A stretch of 64,000 nucleotides of DNA from Rugalucina vietnamica (Eukaryota; Mollusca; Bivalvia; Lucinida; Lucinidae): contig OZ024874.1 in the NCBI GenBank assembly GCA_964017185.1, positions 17,727,957 to 17,791,956 on the forward strand, written 5' to 3'. Below are positions 1 through 12,066 of the stretch, piece after piece. Under the pieces are notes generated by a model that was not told the origin of the DNA, made no database searches, and saw only the letters and a program-made list of their open reading frames with translations. Within the stretch, counting starts at the first letter, position 1, and each line of letters begins with the position of its first letter. The translations under genes and the position numbers were made by a program.

Positions 1-171
1 TCGGGACTAATCCCCTCCGGTCAAGCCCCATCCCCCTGGTGTGATATTGTCAGGTTGACGTTTCACCAATATACTATATTCTGATTCTGATGTCGTGGCA
101 AATGTCAGATTGGTTAAAACGGGTTTCAGTCGGTCATGGGGAGGTGACAACAAACAATGCAAGGATTATAC

Positions 172-640
172 CAACCAGAGGACCAGTTGTCCTGTAAACG
201 CTCACCTGAGATCTGGGATATATACCAATAAACTTGGCAGACAACCACCTTGGGATATTTTTTACATAAGCATAAATCTTCTGTCCATTTGCTCATTTCA
301 AGCAAGTTTCCTGCCATTAAATGACATTTTCCCACTTTTACCCATTCAAATGCATAGGCATCCTAAGTTGACCTTGCCGTGAAAGGTCAAGGTCACCACA
401 GGGTCATAATTCATAAAAAAAAATTGTAGAGCTCAATTCACTGATGCTTCAATGCAAGTTTAAAAATCATAGGCCTTAGAATATTTTTTAAAGGAATTTG
501 CTATTTATAGCCATGATGGGTCATCTTGGCCATGCGACCTTGACCATTTATGCAAACTTTCATTCCTCCTTCCTAACGATGCTTCAAATAAAGTTTGGCT
601 TTGATTGGCCAAGCGGTTTTAGAGAAGAAGATCATTACGA
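172..640 (-). repeat. Partial copy of the AGCTCACCTGAG repeat family
   Basis: Begins with the family's right end in reverse (AACCAGAGGACCAGTTGTCC, then CTGTAAACGCTCACCTGAG) and continues through the usual core (CAAGATGG, GGCCAAGCGGTTT). It is truncated at about 640. Small open frames here are repeat sequence. Confidence 0.75.
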
Positions 641-708
641 ACACGTGTTCATGCAATAGGCGTTAAAAATTGAAAATTTTCAGCTGAATAAATTTCATAT
701 TTTTCTAA

Positions 709-806
709 TTTTGCTCAAAACATAGAATGTGGATACACTATAGAACCGCCTCGCTGAGTCGGTTCTAACGAGTACCAGCAATCTATGCTTTGGAGCAAAA
801 ATAAGA
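709..806. repeat. Palindromic MITE, copy 1
   Basis: TTGCTCAAAACATAGA..TAGAACCGCCTC is followed by GAGTCGGTTCTAA..AATCTATGCTTTGGAGCAA. This is an imperfect hairpin of about 95 bp related to the copies at 899, 5873 and 48748. Confidence 0.8.
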
Positions 807-898
807 AAAATAGGTACATTACGAAACTTTGCCCGTGCAATACAGAGATTTTTTTTAGTTGTAAAAAATGAAAATTTCTTCAGAAAAATCTTGATATT

Positions 899-994
899 TT
901 TGCTCAAAACGTAGATTGTGGGTACACGTTAGAACCGCCTCGGCGAGGCGGTTCTAATGAGTACCCACAATCTATGTTTTGGAGCAAAAATAAG
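899..994. repeat. Palindromic MITE, copy 2 (near perfect)
   Basis: GTAGATTGTGGGTACACGTT, then AGAACCGCCTCG, is mirrored by CGAGGCGGTTCTAATGAGTACCCACAATCTATG. The whole ~95 bp can fold into one stem with almost no loop. Confidence 0.88.
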
Positions 995-1002
995 AAAAAT
1001 AG

Positions 1003-1165
1003 GTATACCCCTGCATACCCCAGTTTTACTATGTAAAAGTGGGGTTTGAGGGGGTATACTTTACACGGACATGTTTTCCTGATGTACCCATGCATACGCC
1101 AGTTTTGCATTATAATAAAAGTGGGGTTTAAGGGGGCATAAATTGCATGGACATGTTTGCCTGAT
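1003..1165. repeat. Two tandem copies of an ~80-bp GGGGGTATA hairpin repeat
   Basis: Two similar units each contain GCATACxCCAGTTTT, then AAAAGTGGGGTTT and AGGGGG(T/C)ATA, then GGACATGTTT(T/G)CCTGATG. A diverged reverse relative lies at 5370-5450. Confidence 0.65.
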
Positions 1166-1523
1166 GTGTTTGAGACGGACGCCGGAGCATGCGTATACTG
1201 TAACTTCGGCTCAGCTGAAAAGGGCGTTTTTAAACATTGCGTCAGCACATCAATGACACACATAAAAATTTCAAGGTTACATGCGATTTGCATAAATATT
1301 ACATCAGTTTTATGTCCCCAAGGTCGAATTCAAATCATGTCAAAAACATGATATCTGTCACGTACCAACATCAAAAAACCGGATGTAAGTCAATCAATAA
1401 ACCCACGATGATTGTTTTCCGCGAAAGTCATCCGAATTAAATAGTATTTCTTCGATTGGTTAGCTAAGAGATCATCAAACTCCTCTGCAAGAGATCATCT
1501 ATTGCCATTTTTCTATTTTTCAA

Positions 1524-1910
1524 GTTAAAATTTTCGAGTTTCGAGTCAAAATTTTCGAGTTTCGAGTTACAATTTTCGAGTTTCGAGTCAAAATTTTCGA
1601 GTTTCAAGTTAAAAGTTTCGACTTTCGAGTCAAAATTTTCGAGTTTCGAGTTACAATTTTCGAGTTTCGAGTCAAAATTTTCGAGTTTCGAGTTAAAATT
1701 TTCAAGTTTCGAGTCAAAATTTTCGAGTTTCGAGTTACTATTTTCGAGTTTCGAGTTACAAATTTCGAGTTTCGAGTCAACATTTTCGAGTTTCGAGTTA
1801 AAATTTTCGAGTTTCGAGTCAAAATTTTCGAGTTTCGAGTTACTATTTTCGAGTTTCGAGTTAAAATTTTCGAGTTTCGAGTTAAAATTTTCGAGTTTCG
1901 AGTTAAAAAA
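1524..1910. repeat. Minisatellite, ~21-bp unit TTTCGAGTTTCGAGTCAAAA
   Basis: About 18 units of GAGTTTCGAGT(C/T)A(A/C)AATTTTC. Open frames through it encode only a short reiterated peptide. Confidence 0.95.
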
Positions 1911-2339
1911 TTCAGTTTCTATAGGGTGCCGTTTTACTATTTATTCATCATTTTAGGATATCCATAATTCAAAATCACTTAATCAAGCTGAATTACGGAA
2001 ATTTAGGATATCCATAAATCGAATTTTGGATATCCAACAATCAGCCTGAATTTTGGAAATCCAAAATTTGACTTATGGACATCCATAATACGATTTATGA
2101 ATATCCATAATTTGACTTATTCATATCATTAAATCAGTTTGATTTATAGGTAACTATAAATACAATTATGGATATTATAAGTTGATGGATAGCAACTAAT
2201 CAATGCAAATCTTCACGCATATTTGGAAACTTTCATACTTCAAATTGGCTTTATTATGTACATTGATGTCGGTCAAGGATGATAGTTTATTAATGATTAT
2301 ATACTCAAAACAGAAGGACTACTTATATTAAGCGAAATC

Positions 2340-2560
2340 CATTAACCAGTTTATGGTGAATGGACTTTCCCATCGTTATCATTTGGGTAAGTCCACTGTC
2401 ATTTTGGGGGGAATCGGTTTTGATTTTTATGTTTTATTTAATTTTTCAATGACATTTTCTTTCAGCAAACAGAAAAGCCCCAGATGTGTGCGTGTGTATG
2501 GTTGCGAGGAGTGGATCTTTTTTCAATGTTACGTAATGAAATTTGAGAATAAATATTACT
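2340..2560 (+). repeat. Dispersed repeat with GAATGGA..CCCATC..TTATCA..GGG head
   Basis: Shares the order of blocks (GGTGAATGGACTTTCCCATC, TTATCATTTGGGTAAGTCCACTGTCATTT, AGCAAACAGAA) with 39350-39555. Weaker copies are at 20635-20700 and, reversed, 62045-62115. Confidence 0.65.
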
Positions 2561-2597
2561 TAAACCAGTTTTTTGGAATTTATTTTTTTTTTTTTAA

Positions 2598-2925
2598 ATA
2601 AGCCACTTTTTAACTCGAAACTCACTTTTTTTAACTCGAAACTCACTTTTTAACTGGAAACTCGCTTTTTTAACTCGAAACTCACCTTTTTAACTCGAAA
2701 CTCACTTTTTTAACTCGAAACTCGCTTTTTTAACTCGAAACTCACTTTTTTTAACTCGAAACTCGCTTTTTTAACTCGAAACTCGCTTTTTTAACTCGAA
2801 ACTCGAAACTCACTTTTTTGACTCGAAACTCACTTTTTTTGACTCGAAACTCACTTTTTTGACTCGAAACTCACTTTTCTAACTCGAAACTCGCTTTTGT
2901 TACTCGAAACTCACTACTCGAAAAA
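2598..2925. repeat. Minisatellite, ~16-17-bp unit AACTCGAAACTCACTTTTTT
   Basis: About 19 units of ACTCGAAACTC(A/G)CTTTTTTA. The ACTCGAAACTC core is the reverse complement of the core at 1524-1910, so the two arrays face each other. Confidence 0.95.
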
Positions 2926-3069
2926 AAGAACTCCTCTAAAATAATACGGTTTAATGTCATTGTAGATCACTTTGCGCCAACTTTAAGCCACTTTGCGCCC
3001 CTTTGCGATACTTTACGCCGCTTTATCTACTTTACTGTATTTAGTGACATAGGTGCGACTGTGTGGTCA

Positions 3070-3331
3070 CAGGGCTTTTTCTGACCTTTTTGGGAAATTT
3101 TTGGTACCGATGAAATTGGGAAAAAAAATCTGTGATTAGGTAAAAAAATATGACGATTTTTTGAAAAAAAAAATAGTGCAATTTTTAGCAAAATTGGGAA
3201 AGTTTACCTTTTAAATTGGGATTTTTCTGCTAATTGGGAATATTCCAGGTCAATTGGGAATTTTTTCAGCCAATTGGGAAAAAATTTGGTACCGGGAACC
3301 GGACCCAGTTTTGTACAGGGAAAAAGCCCTG
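3070..3331. mobile_element. Short TIR MITE (CAGGGCTTTTT)
   Basis: Ends CAGGGCTTTTTC and GAAAAAGCCCTG are flanked by GGTCA on both sides. The interior is built of AATTGGGAA(T/A)TTTT units. A reverse-oriented relative lies at 58150-58402. Confidence 0.75.
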
Positions 3332-3999
3332 GGTCACATTCATAAACCAAATGGGCGTGTGTTTGGCTAGACTCACTCTATTAAACGCGCCTCAGTATAC
3401 CCAAAGCTAGTTGCGGAACCTCACTCCACTACATTCCGTTGCGGACCTTGATGGTTCTATTTGATCAAAACAATTTCCGATTGAATAAAACAGGATTACA
3501 CATGGTTGACACGTGGTCAGTGCATCCGAACTTGACCTTGTTGACGTTACATGTGTGCCTTGACGTCACGGTGCGCGCTTTGTCGCGTGAGCATGGAGAG
3601 CTTCTTTCTGATTGGCTTAGTGTCGCGTAAAAATGAGAGCAAACAAGTTAGCTGAATGTGTAAATCTCACAGAAATTATGGATTTTAAGCAGGAAAACAG
3701 AGACTTTTCTTATGGAACATCACCTGGAGAGAAAATTTAATATCTCTGTGAACAGTATGCGAAGTGAGGGTGAGCGGGATTTAGTTTTACACAGTGAATT
3801 TCGGGTTTCAAAATTTGATGTGTAAAGTAAAACTATTTTTGACCGGTTAGTACACGCTTGGCACTGAGGCTGTATGATACATTCGGAATGCTCATGGAGA
3901 TTGTAAATAACAGCTGAGGGTCTGAGTCTAACCCAAAGCAAAGGGTTAGGTCTATCACCGACCCACGAAAACTTATGACTTTGATAATTAGAACATTTT

Positions 4000-4033
<34 letters not shown>

Positions 4034-5454
4034 TAACTCAAAAAGATGCCGAAAAAAGACTCAAGTACACAATCCTGTGATCTTTAAAAATGAACAACTG
4101 TCATTTAATACGTATTTCCGCAAATTTTGCAATAATAATGTCGATCATGGTTACAAGACGCTTGTTACAAGTTTGTTACATGTAAAGCTAGAAATTACTT
4201 TTAGACGAAATAGTTTAGGATTCCGGGTCAACTCTGTCCACAAAAATAATGTTTGGGATTTGTTGAATGTTGATACCAACTCAACCCCTATTTGAAAATT
4301 AAGATAATAGAAGAATATTACACTCTCAGACTTTGAAAAGATTTGTCTTATGTTTTATGTGCAGCTAACTAAATAAAATATGTATGTGAAACTAGCAGGT
4401 ACAGGTCTGAATAGTTTACTGGTTACACGTCAAATGACATTATTTCACCAGTATTTAGTATCATGTTGAAGCTGGAACATTTCAAATGTTGAAGCTGGAA
4501 CATTTCAAATGAACTAAATCGTGTTTCAGCGTTTAAAATATATCTGGTGAATTTAAAGAAATCAAACTTTAGAATTCTTGTCGTCCTGCTTTTCCAGCAT
4601 CAGCATCAATACAAAGATGGCAATGCCTGGCAGCATCGCACCAGAGCCATCCAACACTTCTTTAATCAGACAAAGAATATGGGGCTCAGAATTTAGACTG
4701 TTTTAGCCCAATGAAGCGCCACAGCACATAAGAACCTGAATAGTTCTTGGTGTCAGTATTCTGCACCAGAGCCCCTCATGCTGGATTATGTCATTTATTA
4801 CTTTTTTATGATTGTGAATGTGTATGTATGTGTTAAAAGCTTTGCCTGGATACACAAGCAGGCAGTATTTCTTACTACCCCAATGGGTGGGGCTCGAATT
4901 GGTTGTGAAATGTATCAAAATGTAATGAGAAGAGACAGTAGCAGTGTAACATCTGCTTTTGACATGAATGTATTTTCTCGGCACAAATGTTTATTTTTAA
5001 ATGCAAATCCAACTGACCGAGCTTTCCTTCTAAAAAGGAAAAATCAAGGTTCATGCAATACAGAATTTACGGCCTGTGAAAGTATTCATTTCTGCGCATG
5101 CGCATCAGTGTAGAGCGTTCAAATTGACAGTTTTCAAATATTTCAAGATAACTATTTCAGGGGAAAGTCTAGGCTGATCATTTTCCGTGAAGTTAGCTCC
5201 TTGGCACCTCCTTAAAGATGATATATCCTCACTATTGCTTAGTTAACTTTCATCTGCACGTGCACCATGATTGGATGAAAACAATGTCGAAAGTTAATAT
5301 AATACAGGAACTTTCAGGGATCATAGTATGATTAAATTTAAAACCCAAACTAGATACTAGGATGTCATTAGGAAAACATGTCCATGTAATGTATACGCCT
5401 TCGAATCCTATTTTTATATTGAGAAACTGGCATATACAGGGGTATACAATTTTT
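3332..5454. other. Intergenic stretch without recognised gene
   Basis: I see only a 34-nt A tract (3998-4032), a perfect tandem pair of a ~24-nt unit GTTGAAGCTGGAACATTTCA at 4463-4510, and a TTTACTGGT..ACGTCAAATGACATTATTTCAC motif (about 4415) that recurs at about 17860 and 37670. Nothing supports an exon. Confidence 0.6.
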
Positions 5455-5866
5455 AGCTCACCTGAGCCTTTAGGCTCACAAGGTGAGCTTATAGGATGGC
5501 CAAGATCCGGCGTCCGTCCGTCGTCCGTCCACAATTTCAAAGATCTTCTCTGAAACCGCTTGGCCAACCAAAGCCAATTTTTTATGAAGCATCTATAGGA
5601 AGGGGGAACCAATGTGTATACAAGAAATCCAGGTCACATGACCAAGATGGCCGCCATGCCCATATATGGTAAAAACCCTTCAAAAGTCTTCTTCAGCAAG
5701 AAATTGGCAAATGGACAGAATATTGATTATTCTGAAAAAAGAAAACGGCCCAAGGGCTTCATCTGCCCCTGCACTGGGGTTAAATACCATAATATTCAAA
5801 CATGTTTATTGGGTATATGCAGCAGACTCAGGTGAGCGTTTACAGGACCATTGGTCCTCTGGTTAT
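5455..5866 (+). mobile_element. AGCTCACCTGAG repeat, complete short copy
   Basis: Starts AGCTCACCTGAGCC with a hairpin (GAGCCTTTAGGCTC then GGTGAGCTT). Continues with CCGTCCGTCGTCC, then GAAACCGCTTGGCCAACCAA, and ends CAGGTGAGCGTTTACAGGAC then CTCTGGTT. Other copies: 172 (reverse, partial), 25770-36410 (expanded) and 56531. Confidence 0.85.
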
Positions 5867-5967
5867 TATTTTTGATCAAAAAAATAGATTGTATGTACTC
5901 CTTAGAACCGGTTCTGACGTGTATCCACACTCAATGTTTTGAGCAAAAATGATAAAAATATCATTCT
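5867..5967. repeat. Diverged palindromic MITE copy 3
   Basis: TTGATCAAAAAAATAGATTG then AGAACCGGTTCT then CACTCAATGTTTTGAGCAAAAAT. It is a shortened relative of the 899-994 palindrome. Confidence 0.65.
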
Positions 5968-6987
5968 TTTTCCAATGATATGTTCAATTTTCATATTGCA
6001 TGGACAAGATTTTGTAATGAAAATACTACAAGACACCACTAGAATTTTAACAGCACGCATGAAGAGCTTTTGTCCAGCGAAGTAGCCATTCAGCTATCAC
6101 CAACAAGAAACCAAGATGACGAGCACAACAGAGATGCAAAAGAATAAACAGGCAGCATAAAGATACATGTAAATCCACAACAGAAACGTCTTGGAACGGT
6201 CAGTTAAGGAATTACTGGAGGACTTCAATCGATATTACATGATCACAAGAATCACCCTTAGTCTGCTATGAATTCAAAATAATATTTTTCTCGACTTAAG
6301 AGAAGCTTCCTAGCTCGTTAATGAAGTATCACAGAAAACAACATGTAAACCAGATGTGCGCCCACTATGATGAAGCAGAAGTGAGAAACTAAACAGTAAC
6401 GCCTGCTCTGAGAAAAAGAAAGTCAATATTTAAACCCCGGTGGAACCGATACAACAGAGTTTAGCCTGTTATCTAAACTCGTAGACATATCCCTCCAAAA
6501 TCAAACACTAGTAAATTGCAAGCCTAGCAAGTTGTTTTTTTTTCTAGCATTAATTACTTTTTGGTACTATTAAGATTCGAGAACTGAATCATTTTGCCTA
6601 TTTATGCCTATTCTTATTATTCATCATCATACTAATCTGTTCATGTTTGATAATTTACTTTTTATATACTCAAGGACTTTAAAAACGCCTCGCTTGTTTT
6701 ATTGCTCATTACTCTCAGAATACATGCTATATCGGCAAAAATATTTTTGAACTAAAAAGTACAACCAGTCTGCTAAACTTCAATACCAAAACCGAAACGT
6801 CAACGCCAGTTATTAACGTCATACACATACAAAATGATTTCTGGAAAGAAACACCAAAAGCCAAGCAAATGCTGTTGGTTTGCTTTAATTTGCACTAAAA
6901 CAGCGGTAGTTACCTCACTTTTACGTTTATTCAGAAAACTTTATTTTTTTGCATGTAAAATGAAACGAATTCAGAAGTTTTTGTGCA
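5968..6987. other. Intergenic DNA with a decayed Penelope-type 3' fragment
   Basis: 6120-6240 resembles the 10940-11000 segment (CAGAAACGTCTTGGAACGGTCAG against the ACTTGGAACGATCAG block). The remainder has no recognisable coding or repeat content. Confidence 0.45.
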
Positions 6988-8100
6988 CAATGAATCAGTG
7001 GAGGAGAGATGCCCAATTGAGTATCACTGACCTAGATAGCTTTGACAGGTAAATGTTACTATTAATAGCAATTTGATACTCAATTGGGCATCTTTTTGTC
7101 ATTTTTATAGTACTCTCAGAAAATCGAAAAAATGTATCACAGTTTTTAACCGATTTCCACCAATTTTGGAGAGCTTAAAGATGAATAAATTTCCAAACTT
7201 TTGACCGTTAGATTTTTTTTTAATTGTCTAGAAAAAAAGTTATTAAGGTTTAAAATTAGGATTTGTTTCTGATTTTCTGTGATTCCTATTTGGGAGCTAG
7301 AAAAAAAAGTGATGCCCATTTAGGAAACGGTGATTCCTATTTAGGAACATATAATAAGATCTATGATTCCTGAATGGGATACAAATAGTTTGTTATGCTT
7401 CCTGTTGAAGAACTTTGTTTACCAGAGCCTCACTGACTTAACTGTCATGTTATTTTCTGAATACCTTTCTGTATCTCATATCGATCATAGAGATGTTCCA
7501 CATTTAACCTTTTTTCATTTTAATGGCCAGAGTGTATTTTAAGTTCAGTTTCACAATCATTTATACAAGTGCGTTCAGTTATTGATATGCCCCTGCCATA
7601 TTCAGAAATAAATTGACAACTCTTCTTGCTTTTGAACAATCTTCACTGGTAAGAAATAGACATCTGGATGAATTTGTTTATATAATGTGTTAAGTGTGTC
7701 TATAAATATTTACTCTGTATATACAACTTCCAGAGTTTGTGATGCTGTATGCTTTCTTTGATCACATAACATATGGAGCCAAATTTTTAACAAAAAATTC
7801 GCTGATATTCGAGTTTCAAAGATACCACAAGGAACCATGGTTAATGGTTTGTAATTTTGTTTGTAAATTACGAAAGAATAGCCATTTTTGTACTACGGCC
7901 GAAAATTTGTCTTTATGAGCTCTATTTACAATGTAACACCGCTGATTTTCATTCATTGTACATTTTAGAATTTCATGGTAAAGCGGTTGTTACAATATAA
8001 AACTAAGCATGTCAGTGTTTTTGCAAGAAAACTAATATTCTACTAAGACGGTTTTATGACCAAAGCTTGCTTATGGGTTCCTTCATGAGGTAAGCATGTC
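6988..8100 (+). repeat. Left arm of a large inverted repeat
   Basis: Reverse-complementary to 10645-12066. GGAGGAGAGATGCCCAATTG at 7000 pairs with CAATTGGGCATCTCTCCTCC at 12030; CCAAAGCTTGCTTATGGGTT near 8060 pairs with AACCCACAAGCAAGCTTTG at about 10670. The arm contains a nested short palindrome (GATGCCCAATTGAGTATC..GATACTCAATTGGGCATC, 7010-7092). Confidence 0.92.
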
Positions 8101-8632
8101 TTATAGTACTCTAAAGTCACCCATGACTTTGTATTCTGTCAAAACGTGGGTTGGCATTTCATCATACAGTTTCATGATTGTTTAACCGAGGGGCTAAGTG
8201 GGCTAAATTTATTGTTAAGCAATGACTCATATCTCCTCTTCGTGATATTCAAAACCTCTTCTATAGGGTTTAAGTCATGGAAATTAACATGCCAGTAAAG
8301 GATGTCAAAAACTAGTAGTATTAATACAGCTGTACAAGGCAATATTCTTTGTATTCATCCTTAATCCGCAAAATAAATTATTGATACATGTATTAGAAGA
8401 ATGTCTGTCTGTGAATGTCCTGGTGATTCCCTTGACTTAAAGCCCATACAAGAGGATTTAAATATCATGAGCAGTGAGACATAGCCTAAGTATAAATGTT
8501 TCTCTGTGAAAGTCCCAGTCTCCTATGGTATTCTGTGCCAAGAAAACAAACCATGAATTTTATGATGAAATGCCAACCCACATTTTGGCAGACAACAAAG
8601 ATATAGGTGACTCCATAGTACTGTAAGGACTT
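8101..8632. repeat. Inner inverted repeat in the spacer of the large palindrome
   Basis: 8101-8170 (TATAGTACTCTAAAGTCACC, GGGTTGGCATTTCATCA) is mirrored at 8562-8630 (TGATGAAATGCCAACCCAC, GGTGACTCCATAGTACTGTA). The stem is about 70 bp around a ~390-bp loop. Confidence 0.8.
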
Positions 8633-9208
8633 ATGTGTGGTCACTGTATATACATATTTGAAGATTTACTTGTATAAAAAAGCATTGTTTATTTTTGTCA
8701 ACAATATTATATTCTTTAGCATGCTTTATCATGGGGCTGTTGAATATGTTGCAAATACATGGATTTGTGTATACATGATTGTGAAATGAGTGGTCAGCTC
8801 AGAGCAAGTGAGTCATTCGTCGGACCCATTTTTCTTAGCTTTTTGAAAAAAAAAATAAGCCAGATTTTTCGATGTAGTCATTGACTTCAGTCACATAAGA
8901 ACCTGAAACAAAAGGCATGTCATCTTTCAGCAAACAATAAGTGCACACGAGCCGCCCAAAAATACTCACTTCGAGAATTTTCCAGAAAAACATGTTTACA
9001 CTAACTTTTTTCCAGAGAAATACATTTCCATGACCCCAAAATAATCTTTAATTTTTCAGATTATGTATCCTAGACATGTAGGCTTTGTGTAATTTTTATT
9101 CACATGCATTCCATTTTCCAGGAAATGGGTCCCACGAAAACCAGTTACATTTCCAATTCTAAACCAAGCTATTTAAGATTTTAAAAGAATAACCACATGT
9201 ATATTTAG
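8633..9208. other. Intergenic spacer, nothing recognised
   Basis: AT-rich sequence without coding signal, tandem structure or a match to the other repeats in the window. Confidence 0.5.
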
Positions 9209-9398
9209 TCATTCCTTGTATCTCTGACACAAACCAGCCTGTGCGGTCATCTCAGATTTGGTAAGGGGAGGTGTTGTGCTGTCTATTATTCGATAACAAA
9301 GGCGCCGATCAGATGTGCAGTTATTGCACAGCTGATCCGCGTCTCTGTTTTCGCATATGCAGATTGTCTGTTTTCTGATGCGCGGGCTCAATATACTA
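9209..9398. mobile_element. ~240-bp palindromic-core MITE, partial copy
   Basis: GACACAAACCAGCCTGTGCGG, AACAAAGGCGCCGATCAG, the mirrored TGCAGTTATTGCA core, GTTTTCGCATATGCAGATTG and GCGGGCTCA match the family found ten times in this window. The left end is eroded. Confidence 0.8.
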
Positions 9399-9756
9399 TA
9401 TTGATAACAACGTTTACCTGAATGTAGAAGGTGGCGGGGCTGCATATGACTGGTAGGTTTCGAGGAAAATGCAAAGAAGTGATTATAGTGGTCGACTGTG
9501 CGACCAAAGTTTTGGCATTAAATGAAGAGCGGTCTTCCGCCTACCTATATTCATATATAATGATCAGTCTACGCAAATTACAAGTTTCTGACCCGCCTTC
9601 CTTGTACATACAGGTTTACGAAATATAACTTACTATCTCTACGAATAAAAAGTCCATAGTCAGCAACTTATTACACAGTATCGCGTGCCTTATAAATACA
9701 TTTAATCACATTGCCGTCAGCGTTACATGTCAATTGAAATTTACTCGTGAACCCAT

Positions 9757-10040
9757 TCGGATCAAAAAAAGGTACAAGTAGGCAAAGATCAGGAAAAGGC
9801 GCAATCAGAAAAAGATTCCCACTCCAAAAACCGAGGTGGGAAAAAACCAAACTAACAATCAGGTACTTATACCATGAAACATATCGTAAGCCGAATGAGC
9901 AGCTATTTTCCCAATAGGTGGCCACTCAGTTACCTTAACTTAACTAAAAATATGAAAACATACATAAGGCGCCAACAGCACAAAAAATTTTAAACACCAA
10001 GACATAAAACAAAAAGAACCACTACAAAAAGCCTTTTATT
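9757..10040 (-). mobile_element. 5'-truncated Penelope-like element (3' end)
   Basis: Nearly identical to 10692-11010 and to 62188-62480. The latter lies directly downstream of the Penelope-type RT on the minus strand. All three share the same 3' terminus (GTACCTTTTT on the minus strand), as expected of 5'-truncated retrotransposon copies. Confidence 0.8.
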
Positions 10041-10224
10041 CAACCAATGAATGAATAAATTTGCAATACCCCCCATGAGCACATCTATGTTCCGACTTTA
10101 TTGGGCGGAGCTACTGAATTAAAGAAATAATACTATCAATGTCTTCTCAAGTTATTAATGACGAGTGAATTTTAATTATTGTCACAAAAGCTGTTATAAT
10201 TGTATGTAATTTGCTGAAGTTCGT

Positions 10225-10543
10225 ACCGCTGTGAACTACAAAGACAATTGCTCACAGCGATACGAACTAAACCTTTGTGTTATGGCACTTCTGTCCCCAC
10301 CAACTTTTTCGGATTCGATTTAACTTGTTCAACCACTATAAATGATATTCCAAAAAGTATAATGAATACAAAATTAATATATCCCCTCTCCCCCTCTCTT
10401 TCTTCATCATGCATAAATACAACATCACAGAGATGCCATGACCACCAATGCATAATATTATTTGTATTTTCCTCTAACATCACCTTTGTAGTGATCTGAG
10501 ATGTAAATAAAGTTCAGTTCAGTTCAGTTCAGACATCTATTAG
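10225..10543 (+). mobile_element. Probable LINE 3' tail with (TTCAG)n
   Basis: GTAGTGATCTGAGATGTAAATAAA runs into GTTCAGTTCAGTTCAGTTCAG, the short-motif tail typical of some non-LTR retrotransposons. There is no coding sequence upstream. The family is uncertain. Confidence 0.5.
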
Positions 10544-10644
10544 TAATAAATGCACATCATCATTTGATCGACAGATTTAGAAAAAAACAGTAGATGTCTG
10601 TTTAACATACCCCACCCACTCCTGTCAATATTGATAAACTCTTA

Positions 10645-12066
10645 ATGCATGCTTACCTCATGAAGGAACCCACAAGCAAGCTTTGTTCGTAAAAAGGTAC
10701 AAGTAGGCAAAGATCAGGAAAAGGCGCAATCAGAAAAAGATTCCCACTCCAAAAACCGAGGTGGGAAAAAACCAAACTAACAATCAGGTACTTATACCAT
10801 GAAACATATCGTAAGCCGAATGAGCAACTATTTTCCCAATAGGTGGCCACTCAGTTACCTTAACTTAACTAAAAATATGAAAACATATATAAGGCGCCAA
10901 CAGCACAAAAAAATTTATACACCAAGACATAAAACAAAAAGAACCACCACAGAAGTATCGACTTGGAACGATCAGTAACACAAAGTTACTGGCGGGCTTA
11001 AACCGGTAGAATATTAGTTTTCTTGCAAAATAACACTGACATGCTTAGTTTTATATTGTAACAACCGCTTTACCATGAAATTGTAAAATGTGCAATGAAT
11101 GAAAATCAGAGTGTAACTTTGTAAATAGTGCTGATAAAGACACCAAATTTTCAGCTGTAGTACTGACAAACATGGACATTATTTCATAATTTACAAACAA
11201 AATTACAAACCATTAACCATGATTCCTTGTGGATTCTTTGAAACTCAAATATCAGCGAATTTTTTGTTAAAACAATTGGCTCCATATGTTATGTAATCTA
11301 TTTAGGCATACAGCATCATAACTCTGGAAGTTCTATATACAGAGTAAATATTTATAGACACACTTAACACATTATATAAACAAATTCATCCAGATGTCTA
11401 TTTCTTGCCAGTGAAGATTGTTCAAAAGCAAGAAGAGTTGTCAATTTATTTCTGAATATGGCAGGGGCATATCAATAACTGAACGCACTTGTATAAATGA
11501 TTGTGAAACTGAACTTAGAATACACTCTGGCCTTTAAAATGAAAAAAAGGTTGAATGTGGAACATCTCTATGATCGATATGAGATACAGAAAGGTATTAC
11601 AGTTAAGTCAGTGAGACTCTGGTAAACAAAGTTCTTCACAAGGAAGCATAACAGACTATTTGTATCCCATTCAGGAATCACAGATCTTATTATATGTTCC
11701 TGAATAGGAATCACTGTTTCCTAAATGGGCATCACTTTTTTTTCTAGCTCCCAAATAGGAATCACAGAAAATCAGAAAAAAATCCTGATTTTAAACCTTA
11801 ATAACTTTTTTTCTAGACAACTAAAAAAAAATCTGAACGGTCAAAAGTTTGGAAATTCATTCATCTTTGAGCTCTCCAAAATTGGTGGAAATCGGTTAAA
11901 AACTGTGATACATTTTTTCGATTTTCTGAGAGTACTATAAAAATGACAAAAAGATGCCCAATTGAGTATCAAATTGCTATTAATAGTAACATTTACCTGT
12001 CAAAGCTATCTAGGTCAGTGATACTCAATTGGGCATCTCTCCTCCGCTGAACAGATGAATAGGCAA
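10645..12066 (-). repeat. Right arm of the large inverted repeat, interrupted by a Penelope-type fragment
   Basis: Matches 6988-8100 in reverse complement, except that a ~320-bp Penelope-type 3' fragment (10692-11010) sits within it and is absent from the left arm. The insertion therefore postdates the arm duplication. Confidence 0.92.
10692..11010 (-). mobile_element. 5'-truncated Penelope-like element inside the inverted-repeat arm
   Basis: Same terminus and sequence as 9757-10040 and 62188-62500. Its flanks (CAAGCTTTGTTCGTAAAA and TAGAATATTAGTTTTCTTGC) are joined without it in the left arm near 8030-8060. Confidence 0.85.

Noticed and set aside
1604..1822. Repetitive protein TRNSKILTRNSK on the minus strand
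   Set aside because: Simple translation of the 21-bp minisatellite.
3439..3630. 63-residue frame as an exon
   Set aside because: No splice sites, no recognisable motif and low complexity of flanks.
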